DNA of 64,000 nucleotides from contig NZ_JACYFG010000061.1 in NCBI RefSeq assembly GCF_014803405.1, positions 124,001-188,000 of the forward strand, in the 5' to 3' direction. Under the pieces are notes generated by a model that saw only the letters and a program-made list of their open reading frames with translations, made no database searches and was not told the origin of the DNA. This DNA is from Pelagicoccus enzymogenes (lineage in GTDB: Bacteria > Verrucomicrobiota > Verrucomicrobiia > Opitutales > Opitutaceae). The stretch's first letter is position 1. Each line of letters opens with the position of its first letter. Made by a program: the position numbers and the translations under genes. Positions 1 through 12,649 of the stretch are shown in pieces.

Positions 1-1731
1 TCCATCGCTATCGAAATCCGCGTCCCGACCGCCAAGGTACGGCAGGGTTCGAGGCGAGAGGCGGGTCTCCCATTCCTGGTATGTAACCGGTTCTAGGATA
101 CGGATCTCACGATCGACTGGCAGATTCGACAAGGTCTGCACCACCCCGCTGGGCCAACGCACCGTCAACTGGTGGGCATTGCCCGTAAAGTCCCCGAGTC
201 CAAAATGGGAAGTCACCTCGCTCTGGGCAAGGAAGTGGCTACTGGCCGAAACCTCTCGTAGCTGAACCGGTCCATCCGGCTCGGCCTGCAGTTCGAGGCG
301 GGCGCCGATCCCGTGCGAATTCGACTTGCGGCCAACGAGATTGACCCGCAGCCAACGGTTATCCGTCACCGTATCGTTGCGGTAGAGGATGGGCTTAGTC
401 TGGCAATTGGCGATGAAGACGTCGAGGTCGCCATCGTTGTCATAGTCAAAAACGAGAAGTCCCTTTCCCGGGTCCCTATCGGTAAAACCCATCGCGTCAC
501 TAAAACGTTGATACACGCCATCGTCGTTTCGCCAGTAGGTCGTCTGGTCGATCGATTCGAGGATGCGAGAGGGGTTGTCCAAATCCTGGTGTCCATTGGT
601 CATGACTAGGTCGAGATCGCCATCGTTGTCGCCATCGAGGAACGCCGTCCCCCAACCCCAGCCCGCTCCGGAGACGCCAGGCCCCGGTCCGACCGACAGG
701 CTAACATCCTCGAAGCGACGCTCCCCCAGGTTGCGATACAAGCGATTGTCAGAGATCGAGGTGACAAACCAATCCAACAAACCGTCCCCATCGAAGTCGC
801 CCACATCCGCCCCCATACCATTGCCGTCCAAGCCCACGCCCGTGGCCGCGCCCTCGTCGACGAAGGTTCCATCGCCCCGGTTCCAAAAGAGCTGGCTGGT
901 CCGGTAGTCGGCCGCCACCAACAGGTCCGGCCAGCCGTCGTTGTCCATGTCGTTAAAACGCGAGGTAAATGCGAAATCGTTGCGCACGCCTGGCGTCGAG
1001 GGCCGCTCCAATCCATTCAAACCCACGCCCGCCGCCAGGGTCTGGTTGGAGAAATAGCCCGGAGCGGGAGCCCCAAGGTTTCTCATAAGGGCATTGTGCT
1101 GCGCGGCGTCCGGGCCGGTTTGCGGCACCTCCCATTCGCTCACGTGAAAGTCGAGGTAGCCGTCCCGATCATAGTCGCCGAAAGAAACCGAAAAACCATG
1201 GTGCTCGATTCCACTCGCCAAGTCAGCTCCCCGAGCAGTCCCCTCCTCCGAGAACGTTCCGTCGCCATTATTTAGATACAGGTAGAAGCGATTGTGGTAG
1301 AGCGTGGTGACGTAGAGGTCGAGATCGCCGTCGTTGTCGATATCCGCCCAAGCCGCCCCGTTGCTATGGTAGGACCCGCCGACGCCCGCCCGCGAGGTTA
1401 TGTCCTGAAAGGTCACCACCCCCTGCGGCCCCGACCGTCCCAAATTTCGGTAGAGAATATCCGGAGCGCCCACCCGCGTCACGAAAAGGTCCACCCAGCC
1501 ATCGCCATCGAAGTCGCCCGCCGCCGCGCCTCCACTCTGGAAATGGATAATCTGCTCCTCTTCGATCGCCACCATTTGCTCATGAAAAATTCCGGACTCC
1601 AAAGTCGCATCGACGAACTGAGCCGAGAGATTCGAGGCCCAGCCAAACAAACCACACAACACCCAGCCAACCACCAACCGCTTCGAAGCACTGGGCAATA
1701 CAGGGGCATAGGATAGAAGTGATCGAATCAT
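1..1731 (-). CDS. FG-GAP/VCBS repeat protein with ASPIC/UnbV domain (CRTAC1-like), partial
   Basis: The reading frame is open from an ATG at 1731 to the left edge, so the C-terminus lies outside the window. An N-terminal hydrophobic segment ending in NLSAQ looks like a Sec signal peptide. After it come repeated FG-GAP calcium-binding blades of the D-x-D-x-D-G-x-x-D type, such as DFDGDGWVDLFV, DIDNDGDLDLYV, DFDGDGLLDWFV and DYDNDGDLDVFI. They are followed by an ASPIC/UnbV segment containing HFGLGDF and VRWPSG. Family members are secreted beta-propeller proteins of poorly known function, often beside TonB receptors and sugar hydrolases. An in-frame ATG at 1761 would add ten residues; neither start has a clear ribosome site. 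It is divergent from the GH31 gene and shares its upstream region. Confidence 0.85.
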   Translation of the reverse strand, partial: MIRSLLSYAPVLPSASKRLVVGWVLCGLFGWASNLSAQFVDATLESGIFHEQMVAIEEEQIIHFQSGGAAAGDFDGDGWVDLFVTRVGAPDILYRNLGRSGPQGVVTFQDITSRAGVGGSYHSNGAAWADIDNDGDLDLYVTTLYHNRFYLYLNNGDGTFSEEGTARGADLASGIEHHGFSVSFGDYDRDGYLDFHVSEWEVPQTGPDAAQHNALMRNLGAPAPGYFSNQTLAAGVGLNGLERPSTPGVRNDFAFTSRFNDMDNDGWPDLLVAADYRTSQLFWNRGDGTFVDEGAATGVGLDGNGMGADVGDFDGDGLLDWFVTSISDNRLYRNLGERRFEDVSLSVGPGPGVSGAGWGWGTAFLDGDNDGDLDLVMTNGHQDLDNPSRILESIDQTTYWRNDDGVYQRFSDAMGFTDRDPGKGLLVFDYDNDGDLDVFIANCQTKPILYRNDTVTDNRWLRVNLVGRKSNSHGIGARLELQAEPDGPVQLREVSASSHFLAQSEVTSHFGLGDFTGNAHQLTVRWPSGVVQTLSNLPVDREIRILEPVTYQEWETRLSPRTLPYLGGRDADFDSDG

Positions 1732-1830
1732 CGGGGGGACAGAAATTACGGTCTCAGCCATAGCATGAGAAGGGTAACCGAACGATAAGGGGAAACCGTG
1801 AAGATTACCACGCGCCCCCGCGAAAAGAAC

Positions 1831-1846
1831 TCCCCAAAACGGGGGA
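1831..1846. promoter_or_regulatory. Candidate operator, TCCCC(C)-N4-GGGGGA palindrome, site 1
   Basis: The sequence is tccccaaaacggggga, with one mismatch in the left arm relative to the best copies. It lies between the divergent FG-GAP protein and the GH31 gene, about 208 bp upstream of the GH31 start. Spacing is identical to four other intergenic copies in the window. Nothing else recognisable occupies 1762-2053. The NarL-type regulators encoded at 12650 and 15773 are the obvious candidate binders; this is inference. Confidence 0.5.
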
Positions 1847-2053
1847 TATTGAGAACAACAATCAGGAGCGTTCCGAGCCAGAGGCGACAACCCTCACTTG
1901 CCCGCTACCCCACAACCAGATTCCCACCTTCGCTTTCGCGACCAAGATCGCTCCTACCTCTTCTAACGATTAGCAACCGGTTCCCGTTGACCGGGATCCC
2001 CTTCGCCCAAGCATATCCCTTTCCCCGGCAAGAACTCCAAACACGCTACGCCC

Positions 2054-4267
2054 ATGCCCTATGCCTTTTCACGCTCCCTGCAAGCAGCTGCCACGCTGGC
2101 CGCCCTGCTTCTGGCAACTCCGCTTGTCCAAGCGGCTAAAACCCTCTCCGCGCCCAGTGGCGAGCTAACCTGGCAGGACGACGGTTCCGTGCAGATCACC
2201 CGGAGCGGAGCGACAATCATCGACTTGCAGCAAATCCGCTTCGACTACCATGCGCCGCTTAGCGTCAAGCTGATCGATGCCAACGACCATTCGATCCGCG
2301 TTGCCCTGTCTTTTCCGGCCGCTGTCGACTTCCGCTCCCGCGCAACCGAGCCGCTGGATATCGAGCTCACCATGAGCCGCCACGGCGACGGCTTTCGCTT
2401 CTACGCCGACGCGGAATGGGGCAACCAAGTGACCCTCGATTTAGCCGATACCGGCGACCACGTCTTCGGCCTCTCCTCTCCCCTGCAGCCGGAGAACCGC
2501 CACTCGCCAGACCTGCGCGAGTCGAGCGTCACCGTCGAAGTAACCAATGCCGCCCAGACCATGGTGGAAAACTTCGCCTCCGCCTTCTCCTCCTTCTACA
2601 TTAGCAGCCATGGCTACGGAGCCTTCTTCGATACCTTCGGAGCTGGACAATACGATTTCGCCATCAACGGCCGCCACAAGATCCATCACGAAACCGGCAC
2701 CCTCGACTGGTATGTGTTTTTTGGAGACGACGGACGCGCCATCCACCAAGCCTACTACGAGCTCATAGGAGCCCCCAAGTCCCTCCCCCTCTGGGCCGTC
2801 GGCCCCGTGGGCTGGCGCGACCAAAACGATGGCGGAGCCGCGGAAATCCTCGACGACCTCCAGCGCTTCGAAGACCTACGCCTGCCCTTCACCTCCTGGT
2901 TCGTGGACCGTCCCTACAGCGACGGAGCCAACGAATGGTCGCTCATGAACTTCAACGCCAAGTTCGCCAAGCCCGAAGAATGGATCTCCACCATCCGCGA
3001 GGACCACGGCATCGAGTTCATGACCTGGACCGCCACCGCCTTCTTCGGTGACACCCCCATGCCAAAGCACTTGCCCGGCGGCTTCACCTACGCCGATTTG
3101 AGCGACCCCGCCACCGTCGCCCTCTACCAGCAAAAGCTCACCGAGCTGCAACACTCCGTCGGCGTGAAAGGCCACAAGATGGACCGAGCCGACGAGCATC
3201 TACCCAATTGGGAAAAGTGGGCCGACGAAACCGTTGCCATCGGCGAACGCCGCAACAAGTACGCCTACCTCTTCGCCAAGACCCACGACGAGTCCCTGCG
3301 CCGCACCTGGGGAGACGACCAGTTCACCTTCTCCCGCGCCGCCATCCACCGCGCCCAGCCCTACCTCAGCGCCATCTGGGGAGGCGATCCCCGCACCAGC
3401 TGGCAAGGCCTGCAAGGCAACGCCGCCAATGCCATGCGCGCCTCCTTCATGGGCTTCCCCGTTTGGGGCACAGACGTCGGCGGCTACCTCGGCCCAGGCT
3501 ATATCGACACCGACCTCTACCTGCGTTGGACCCAATTCGGCATCTTCAATGGCCTGCTCGAAATCAAGTTCGACGGCTCCGGCGGCGACGGCCCCGACCG
3601 CATGCCTTGGAGCTACGACAAAACCTTCCAATCCGACTTCCGCGAGCTGCTCGAGCTCCGCATGGCCCTCCTGCCCTACCTGCACTCGCTGGCCAACACC
3701 TCCGCGACAAACGGCCCGCTCATGCAGCCGCTCGCCTACCGTCACCTCGACGACCCCAACACCTACGACATTTGGGACCAATACTACGTCGGCGACGGCC
3801 TACTCGTCGCACCCGTCCTGACCCCCGGCACCGCACGGGAAGTCTATCTGCCCGCCGGAAAGTGGTACCGCTTCGATTTCGCCGAAGGCGTGCAAAGCGC
3901 CCACGAAGGGCAGCGAGCGATGGGCGTCCAAGCCGCCCTGGACGAGATCCCACTCTTCGTCCGCGCCAACAGCCTCATGGTCACCGGCGACATCTACCGC
4001 GGCAACAGCCGCAACTGGCTCGAAGGCGAAGCCAATACCCTCGTCATCCATGCCTTCCCCGGCGGGATCGGCGAACAAACCAGCTTCACCTACATCGACA
4101 GCAAGGACGACAACAAGCCCAAGACGATCACCCTAACTCGCACTGACGAGTCCGTGAAGGTAGTTGCTCCCGAGCTCACGCAAGAGGTAACGATCGAAGT
4201 TTACCTCGACGGCAAAAAGCAGGTCAAAACTGTCCCCGCCGGAGCTCCCTTGGAAGCCACGTTTTAA
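2054..4267 (+). CDS. Secreted GH31 family alpha-glycosidase (alpha-xylosidase/alpha-glucosidase type)
   Basis: The product has 737 residues with a Sec signal peptide (residues 1 to about 27, ending VQAA). It has the GH31 layout: an N-terminal beta-sandwich, a TIM barrel from about residue 235, and C-terminal beta domains. The likely nucleophile segment is GHKMDRADE near residue 375 and the likely acid/base segment WGTDVGGY near residue 472. The first differs from the textbook KTDFGE or WxDMNE motifs, so the substrate is uncertain. GH31 enzymes of this length remove terminal alpha-xylose, alpha-glucose or alpha-galactose from oligosaccharides. Candidate operator site 1 precedes it. A small hairpin (ACGTTC-N4-GAACGT, 4281-4296) follows the stop but lacks a T run. 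Confidence 0.85.
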   Translation: MPYAFSRSLQAAATLAALLLATPLVQAAKTLSAPSGELTWQDDGSVQITRSGATIIDLQQIRFDYHAPLSVKLIDANDHSIRVALSFPAAVDFRSRATEPLDIELTMSRHGDGFRFYADAEWGNQVTLDLADTGDHVFGLSSPLQPENRHSPDLRESSVTVEVTNAAQTMVENFASAFSSFYISSHGYGAFFDTFGAGQYDFAINGRHKIHHETGTLDWYVFFGDDGRAIHQAYYELIGAPKSLPLWAVGPVGWRDQNDGGAAEILDDLQRFEDLRLPFTSWFVDRPYSDGANEWSLMNFNAKFAKPEEWISTIREDHGIEFMTWTATAFFGDTPMPKHLPGGFTYADLSDPATVALYQQKLTELQHSVGVKGHKMDRADEHLPNWEKWADETVAIGERRNKYAYLFAKTHDESLRRTWGDDQFTFSRAAIHRAQPYLSAIWGGDPRTSWQGLQGNAANAMRASFMGFPVWGTDVGGYLGPGYIDTDLYLRWTQFGIFNGLLEIKFDGSGGDGPDRMPWSYDKTFQSDFRELLELRMALLPYLHSLANTSATNGPLMQPLAYRHLDDPNTYDIWDQYYVGDGLLVAPVLTPGTAREVYLPAGKWYRFDFAEGVQSAHEGQRAMGVQAALDEIPLFVRANSLMVTGDIYRGNSRNWLEGEANTLVIHAFPGGIGEQTSFTYIDSKDDNKPKTITLTRTDESVKVVAPELTQEVTIEVYLDGKKQVKTVPAGAPLEATF

Positions 4268-4316
4268 AAGGCAGAGATCCACGTTCCTTTGAACGTATTC
4301 AAATAGGTGGCACAGG

Positions 4317-4533
4317 CGTTCCGCTCCGGCACATATCGCCCGCGGAGCGGCCGATCCACCTGAGGTAGCGCCCGCTGTCCCAGCGGGCGCAAAACACCAT
4401 CGCATCCGCCACCCCCGAAAGGTGGGACGGCTGCTCCGCAGACGTCTAATCGGCCCCACGTCAATCTGCGCCAGATCAAGAAGAATAAGCCCCGCCAAAA
4501 TTCTCCCTACCTCAAAACCCGGTTGGTTCGATA
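4317..4533. repeat. Direct repeat copy 1: palindromic element plus duplicated GH2 gene tail
   Basis: About 217 bp, repeated imperfectly at 4590-4806. Inside is a nested palindrome. The outer arms at 4337-4361 and 4420-4444 are near-complementary (one starts cgcccgcggagcgg, the other ends ctgctccgcagacg). A perfect 10-bp stem with a 3-base loop lies at the centre (4368-4390, GCGCCCGCTG / CAGCGGGCGC). The right end reads, on the minus strand, as the last codons of the neighbouring GH2 gene (IEPTGF-stop against IEPIGF-stop). Neither strand has a T run after the hairpin, so a plain terminator role is doubtful. It resembles a REP/BIME-like element; no transposase is nearby. Confidence 0.75.
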
Positions 4534-4589
4534 CCTTCACCGTACCGATCAGCCTCAGCCGCAAACCGAATACGAAAATATCGTACAGT

Positions 4590-7997
<3,408 letters not shown>

Positions 7998-8056
7998 CTA
8001 TTATCTGGATACAGGGCTTTTTACAATGATCGGGCGGCCCTGGAGGCCCGCAGGGA

Positions 8057-9388
8057 TTAACGGACTCCCAGCTGGCGCTGCAAATCTTCTAGAGGCACTC
8101 CCTTCGTCTCGGGAACCATGAGCTTAACCCATACGAGCTGCAGGACCATCATGCTGGTAAACAAAAGGAAAACGTAGCCGGGAGCCATAAGCTCCACCAT
8201 TTTGGGAAAGACCGAGGTCAGCAATGCTGCGAATACCCAGTGCGTTCCGCAGCCCAGCGAAGTGCCCGCACCGCGATGGCGATTCGGAAATATCTCCGCG
8301 ATAAAAACCCAAATCACCGCTCCCTGCCCGACGGCGTGTGCCGCTATGAAAGCGAAGATGCAAAACGGTACGATGCTGTAGTGCTCCGTAAAAAATGCCC
8401 ATGCCGTAAGCCCCAAGGACGCGATGTACCCAAAGGAGCCGATGTACAAAAGAGCGCGCCTCCCCGCTCTATCGATGAGCCAAAGTCCCACGAAAGTGAA
8501 TACGAGGTTTGCAACTCCGATACCGACCGATTGCAACAAAGCAGCTCGCTCGCCCAAGCCGGTGAGCTCGAAGATACGAGGGGCGAAATACAAGATGGCG
8601 TTGATACCTGAAAGCTGGTTAAAGAGAGCAATGAGAAAAGCCAAGGCAACCGGCTTGCGGAGCTTGCGGGACCACAGGTGAGTGCCGCCCTTTTCTTCGA
8701 CGCCGGAGGCGTTCGCGATCTCCGCAGCTTCGGCTTCGATATCCTCCTTGCTAGCTTCCGGTCGAAGGCGCTGCAGCACCGCAATGCCAGCGGCACGGTC
8801 GCCCCGTTGAGCTATCAGCCAACGCGGACTTTCCGGAAGCCCAAAACAGAGGACCGAATAAATGATAGCGGGCACTGCTTCCACTCCTAGCATCCACCGC
8901 CATGCGTTTTCGTCGCCGACTTCTCGGATGATCGCATTGGATAGAAATGCCACTAGGATGCCGAAAACGATGTTGAATTGAAAAAGCGCGGTGAGGCGTC
9001 CGCGACGTTCAGGCGTAGCAATCTCCGCGATGAACATGGGAGCCGCGACTGTGGATACGCCCACTCCGAGCCCTCCTAGGAAGCGAGCGATGATGAACAT
9101 CGTTACATCGGTCGATAGTCCTGACCATACGGCGGAGACGAAATACAAAGCTCCAATCCCTATCAAAGTTGAACGGCGACCTAATCGATTCGTGGGCCAC
9201 CCCCCGAATAGCGCGCCAATCACCGTGCCATAAAGAGCCGAGGCAATAGCAATGCCGTGCAAGGAAGCGCTAAGCCCCCACAGCTCCTGGATACGTTGCT
9301 CCGCACCAGAGATGACTACAGTGTCGAAACCAAAAAGAAATCCGGCAAGGGCCGATGTGAGTGACCAGAAAAAGAGGCGGGAGGGCAT
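8057..9388 (-). CDS. MFS sugar porter (sugar:H+ symporter family)
   Basis: About 443 residues with twelve predicted membrane segments in the inner membrane. Sugar-porter signatures are visible: GFLFGFDTVVISG in helix 1, the loop RLGRRST, PESPRWL after helix 6, and PETKG at the C-terminus. Family members import hexoses or pentoses with protons. The frame extends upstream to an ATG at 9463, but that start would place the hairpin at 9448-9474 inside the coding region. The ATG at 9388 (MPSRLFFW) begins directly before helix 1, so I chose it. It lies between a GH2 enzyme and a TonB receptor on the same strand, consistent with uptake of a released sugar. Confidence 0.9.
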   Translation of the reverse strand: MPSRLFFWSLTSALAGFLFGFDTVVISGAEQRIQELWGLSASLHGIAIASALYGTVIGALFGGWPTNRLGRRSTLIGIGALYFVSAVWSGLSTDVTMFIIARFLGGLGVGVSTVAAPMFIAEIATPERRGRLTALFQFNIVFGILVAFLSNAIIREVGDENAWRWMLGVEAVPAIIYSVLCFGLPESPRWLIAQRGDRAAGIAVLQRLRPEASKEDIEAEAAEIANASGVEEKGGTHLWSRKLRKPVALAFLIALFNQLSGINAILYFAPRIFELTGLGERAALLQSVGIGVANLVFTFVGLWLIDRAGRRALLYIGSFGYIASLGLTAWAFFTEHYSIVPFCIFAFIAAHAVGQGAVIWVFIAEIFPNRHRGAGTSLGCGTHWVFAALLTSVFPKMVELMAPGYVFLLFTSMMVLQLVWVKLMVPETKGVPLEDLQRQLGVR

Positions 9389-9439
9389 CGGGATATGAAT
9401 TGGGTCAAATAAAAATGCTATGCGACGAGGATATAGATA

Positions 9440-9474
9440 CAAGCAAAGATCGCCCGCAGACAACCCGGGCGATC
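9440..9474 (-). terminator. Likely rho-independent terminator after the TonB receptor gene
   Basis: Read on the minus strand, a perfect 9-bp stem GATCGCCCG / CGGGCGATC encloses a 9-base loop and is followed by TTTGCTT. It lies 32 bp after the TonB receptor stop codon and before the preferred start of the sugar porter. Confidence 0.65.
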
Positions 9475-9505
9475 TCGCTTGTTTTAACTACAAACTACCC
9501 TAAAA

Positions 9506-12214
9506 TTAGAACTGATAGTTAACTCCTGTGAAGAACGTCGTGCCCGAGCTAGTGGTGTTGTAGAGACGGCGGGCAACCAAGTCAGAGTACTGTTCTTCGC
9601 GTTGGTTCGTCAAATTGATCGCGTCGAAGGTAAGCTTGAGCTTGTCGTTTATCTGGTAGAAAGCAGAGAAGTCGACATAGGTGGTTGAATTGAAGCCGTC
9701 ACCAAACTCGTCGTTCCCGATAGCCAACGGCCAGGCGACATAGCCTTGTCTGTAATTTGCGGATACGCGGGCTCCCCAGTTATTGGTTTCGTAGTAAAGC
9801 GTCGCGTTGCCGAGCTTCTTGGAAAGACCAGAGATCGGAGAAACATGCGAGATACCTTGAGCTTGCTCAGCGGGGCTGGCGTAGTCGAGCTCGCCATCGA
9901 TGAAGGAGAGGTTTCCGATGAAGCCGAACTTGTCGAAGGGCGCGGGGAGGAAGTCCAGGTCCGACTGCAAGGAGAACTCCAAACCGTCGATCGAGCTGTC
10001 CTCGTAGTTGATTGGGCGACGGAACTCCGCAACGTTAGTGCTGTTAGTCAAGCCAGGCAACAGGTCGAGCGGAAGACCGGTTTCGCTGTACGGGATGTCG
10101 GTTGCGAGGTCAGTGCCAATGAATCCGGAAATGTCCTTGCGGTAGACTCCGACTGCGAACGATCCCACTTCTCCGAAGTACCACTCGAGGGCGACATCGA
10201 TGTTGTCCGAGTAGTAAGGCTGCAAGCTTGGGTTACCCATGCTGATGGTTACTTCTCCATTGCTTTCAGAAACACTGCCGTTAACCGCGAGCGAACCGAG
10301 CCCAGGGCGGTTGATGTTCTGCGAGATCGCTGCACGAAGGAGCAAATTCTCGCGAAGTTCGAAAGTCGTGTTGAGAGCGGGAAGGATGTCGTCGTATCCA
10401 CTTTTCACTACAATGTCACCGATGTTAGCTCGACCGGAGGATTTGATAGAGGTATCGAAGGCACGGACACCAACGTTTCCAGTGAATCCGATTTCGCCCA
10501 ACTTGGAGGACCACTCATACATAAAGTATGCAGCGTCGGTGCTCTCTTCCACTTCATAAACGTTTTGGATGGATCCAGGATCACGAGTGAGTCCGAGGTG
10601 GGTCAATGCCTTGTCGAAATCTGCAATCGCCCAGTCTTGGTCCTTGTGGTCAGTGAAAACCACCGCGTATGCGCTCACATCGTCGTCAACTGCCCCGGAT
10701 TGGAAATCGGAGCGGAGCACGTTGTCGTTGCGCTGGATGTAACCATCGTTCGAGAACTTTTGGTGCGAAGCGCCGAACTTGAGTTGGGATCCGCTTGCAA
10801 GGAAGTAGGTGAAATCCGCCTTCACGTTGTCGAAGTTGGTTTCCTGATACGAGGCGGCGAAGTCAATTTCATGGGCCCTCCAGTTATCCGGATCAGTGGT
10901 GTCGAAGCCCCATGTGTTGTGAAGATAGAATGGGTCCTGCGTGTAGTCGGAGACAACGTCTCCAAATGTCTCGAAGTAGAACTTGTCGCTAATGGGAATA
11001 TCGAAGGAAGACGTTTCCGTACCGACTAGAAAATCCGCCCTGAGATTGTCGTTTATACGCCAGTCACCGCTGAGTACAATTTGGTCGAAAGTGTTTTCTG
11101 CATGTTGACGACGTGTTTCTACGGCCGCGTTACCGCCCGAGACATCCACGTAAACGACCTCTCCCGTGTCCTTGATTTCGATGTCGTTAATGACAGAATT
11201 TGGATACGTTACGCCATCGACAGTGGTGCCACCACCAAGCCAAGAGGAGGAGTTCGAACCGCGTGAGTTCAAGTGAATCTCGCTACGGTCGCTGGAGAAC
11301 TCGCCGTGAAGGATGTCGAGCGTGAGCATGAGGTCATCGCTTGGCTTCCACTGGAACGCGCTAGTGAGGCCAAGGCGCTCTTGATCGCTACCCCAGGCGG
11401 ATTGACGATTACCGCGAGCCCAGCGGGTTTCGCCGTTGTTGATCTTGGCTTGCTCCTCGGCTGTCAGAGCAGATATGTCGCTGCCTTGAGCTGAAGAAGA
11501 GGGACGCCAACGGTAGGTATTAGTGCCCTGCTCCACTGTCTCACGTTGCGAGTAGGCCACCGAGAACAGAGCGCCAAAGGTATCATCCCAGATATTGGAG
11601 ATCTGGAAGGCGGTGCGTGGCTGGAAGTCGTCCGTGTAAGTGTTGGTGCCGACCTTAGCTGAAAAACCAGCATTGAAGCCATCGTAATCAAACGGCTTGG
11701 CAGTATGGAGACCAACGGTTCCCGCTAAGCCTCCTTCGTTTTGGGTAGCGTCCATGCTCTTGTAAACGTCGAGACGATTGAAGAGCTCGGATGCGAAAAT
11801 GTTGAAGTCGAATGCGCGGTCGCGGCTGCCTTGACCACGACTGTCCTGCGGAGAGTCGACATTGCCGAGAACCTCCATGCCGTTTAGCTGCACACGGGTG
11901 AAGTCGGGCCCGAGCCCGCGCAACGATACACGACGACCTTCGCCCGCTTCGCGATTGATGGCGACGCCGGGAAGGCGCTGCAGAGACTCTGCCAGGTTGA
12001 GATCCGGGAACTTTGCGATGTCTTCAGCGACGATCGAATCGCTCACGATCTTGGACTCGCGCTTGAATTCACGAGCTTTGATGAGCGAGGCGCGAGTGCC
12101 GGAAACGACAAATTCGTCGAGCTCGAATACGTCGGAATCATCAGTTTCTTGTCCGAGCGCATGAAAGGCAGGCAGGCACAATGCCGCCGCAAGCAGTGGG
12201 GATACTAGTTTCAT
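9506..12214 (-). CDS. TonB-dependent outer-membrane receptor (carbohydrate uptake type)
   Basis: The product has 902 residues with a signal peptide (ending near HALGQ). The TonB box-like region DVFELDEFVVSGTRASL is followed by a plug domain with FPDLNLAESLQRLPGV and VSLRGLGPDFTRVQLNG. A beta-barrel ends in an aromatic residue (FFTGVNYQF), as expected for an outer-membrane protein. The plug resembles the TonB receptor class first described for Caulobacter, often linked to plant polysaccharide use. It would import oligosaccharides across the outer membrane with energy from TonB-ExbBD, whose genes are not in this window. An inverted repeat sits 24 bp before the start. Confidence 0.92.
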   Translation of the reverse strand: MKLVSPLLAAALCLPAFHALGQETDDSDVFELDEFVVSGTRASLIKAREFKRESKIVSDSIVAEDIAKFPDLNLAESLQRLPGVAINREAGEGRRVSLRGLGPDFTRVQLNGMEVLGNVDSPQDSRGQGSRDRAFDFNIFASELFNRLDVYKSMDATQNEGGLAGTVGLHTAKPFDYDGFNAGFSAKVGTNTYTDDFQPRTAFQISNIWDDTFGALFSVAYSQRETVEQGTNTYRWRPSSSAQGSDISALTAEEQAKINNGETRWARGNRQSAWGSDQERLGLTSAFQWKPSDDLMLTLDILHGEFSSDRSEIHLNSRGSNSSSWLGGGTTVDGVTYPNSVINDIEIKDTGEVVYVDVSGGNAAVETRRQHAENTFDQIVLSGDWRINDNLRADFLVGTETSSFDIPISDKFYFETFGDVVSDYTQDPFYLHNTWGFDTTDPDNWRAHEIDFAASYQETNFDNVKADFTYFLASGSQLKFGASHQKFSNDGYIQRNDNVLRSDFQSGAVDDDVSAYAVVFTDHKDQDWAIADFDKALTHLGLTRDPGSIQNVYEVEESTDAAYFMYEWSSKLGEIGFTGNVGVRAFDTSIKSSGRANIGDIVVKSGYDDILPALNTTFELRENLLLRAAISQNINRPGLGSLAVNGSVSESNGEVTISMGNPSLQPYYSDNIDVALEWYFGEVGSFAVGVYRKDISGFIGTDLATDIPYSETGLPLDLLPGLTNSTNVAEFRRPINYEDSSIDGLEFSLQSDLDFLPAPFDKFGFIGNLSFIDGELDYASPAEQAQGISHVSPISGLSKKLGNATLYYETNNWGARVSANYRQGYVAWPLAIGNDEFGDGFNSTTYVDFSAFYQINDKLKLTFDAINLTNQREEQYSDLVARRLYNTTSSGTTFFTGVNYQF

Positions 12215-12237
12215 AAGTAGGTATTTTGGGGATACAA

Positions 12238-12257
12238 ATTTGGGATTAGGCCCAAAT
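12238..12257. promoter_or_regulatory. Inverted repeat ATTTGGG-N6-CCCAAAT upstream of the TonB receptor gene
   Basis: Perfect 7-bp arms separated by attagg, located 24 bp before the receptor start codon. It could be an operator or an mRNA hairpin in the leader. The rest of the 12215-12649 gap shows no gene that I can support. Confidence 0.35.
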
Positions 12258-12649
12258 ATATTGGTGCGATGGAGCGAGCAAACGGAGACAACTTCCGAAC
12301 GTCAAAGCGGCCGTGAATCATAACGTTAGAATTCTGTTTCTAAATAAAACAAAGCCTATCGATCGCCCATGTCCCCTAGATTTCCGTTTGGCTATCGACA
12401 ACGAATTCGATCCGCTTCTCTCCGGCGAGCCAGGACCCAAACTAACGCTTGTACATTGCGTAGGAAATAGGGGCACCTGCGAGACCAAGAAACACGGAGG
12501 CGGATAAGCGATAGCTTTTGTATCCTTTTAACTGATACAATTATCGAGGCAGAAGGGTGGGCCTTCTCTCCACTGACTGCGGGCAAAAGAAAGGCCAGCG
12601 TTCAGCTGTCCTTCAAGCGCAGTGCCTCCTTTCGACTGAAGCACCTCGG

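Noticed and set aside
1798-2139. Small open frame upstream of the GH31 gene
   Set aside because: It overlaps the GH31 start in another frame, has no ribosome site or recognisable domain, and its sequence is better explained as a control region.
9389-9463. Longer N-terminus for the MFS sugar porter
   Set aside because: The extra 25 residues precede the first membrane helix without homology, and the segment contains the terminator hairpin of the upstream receptor gene.
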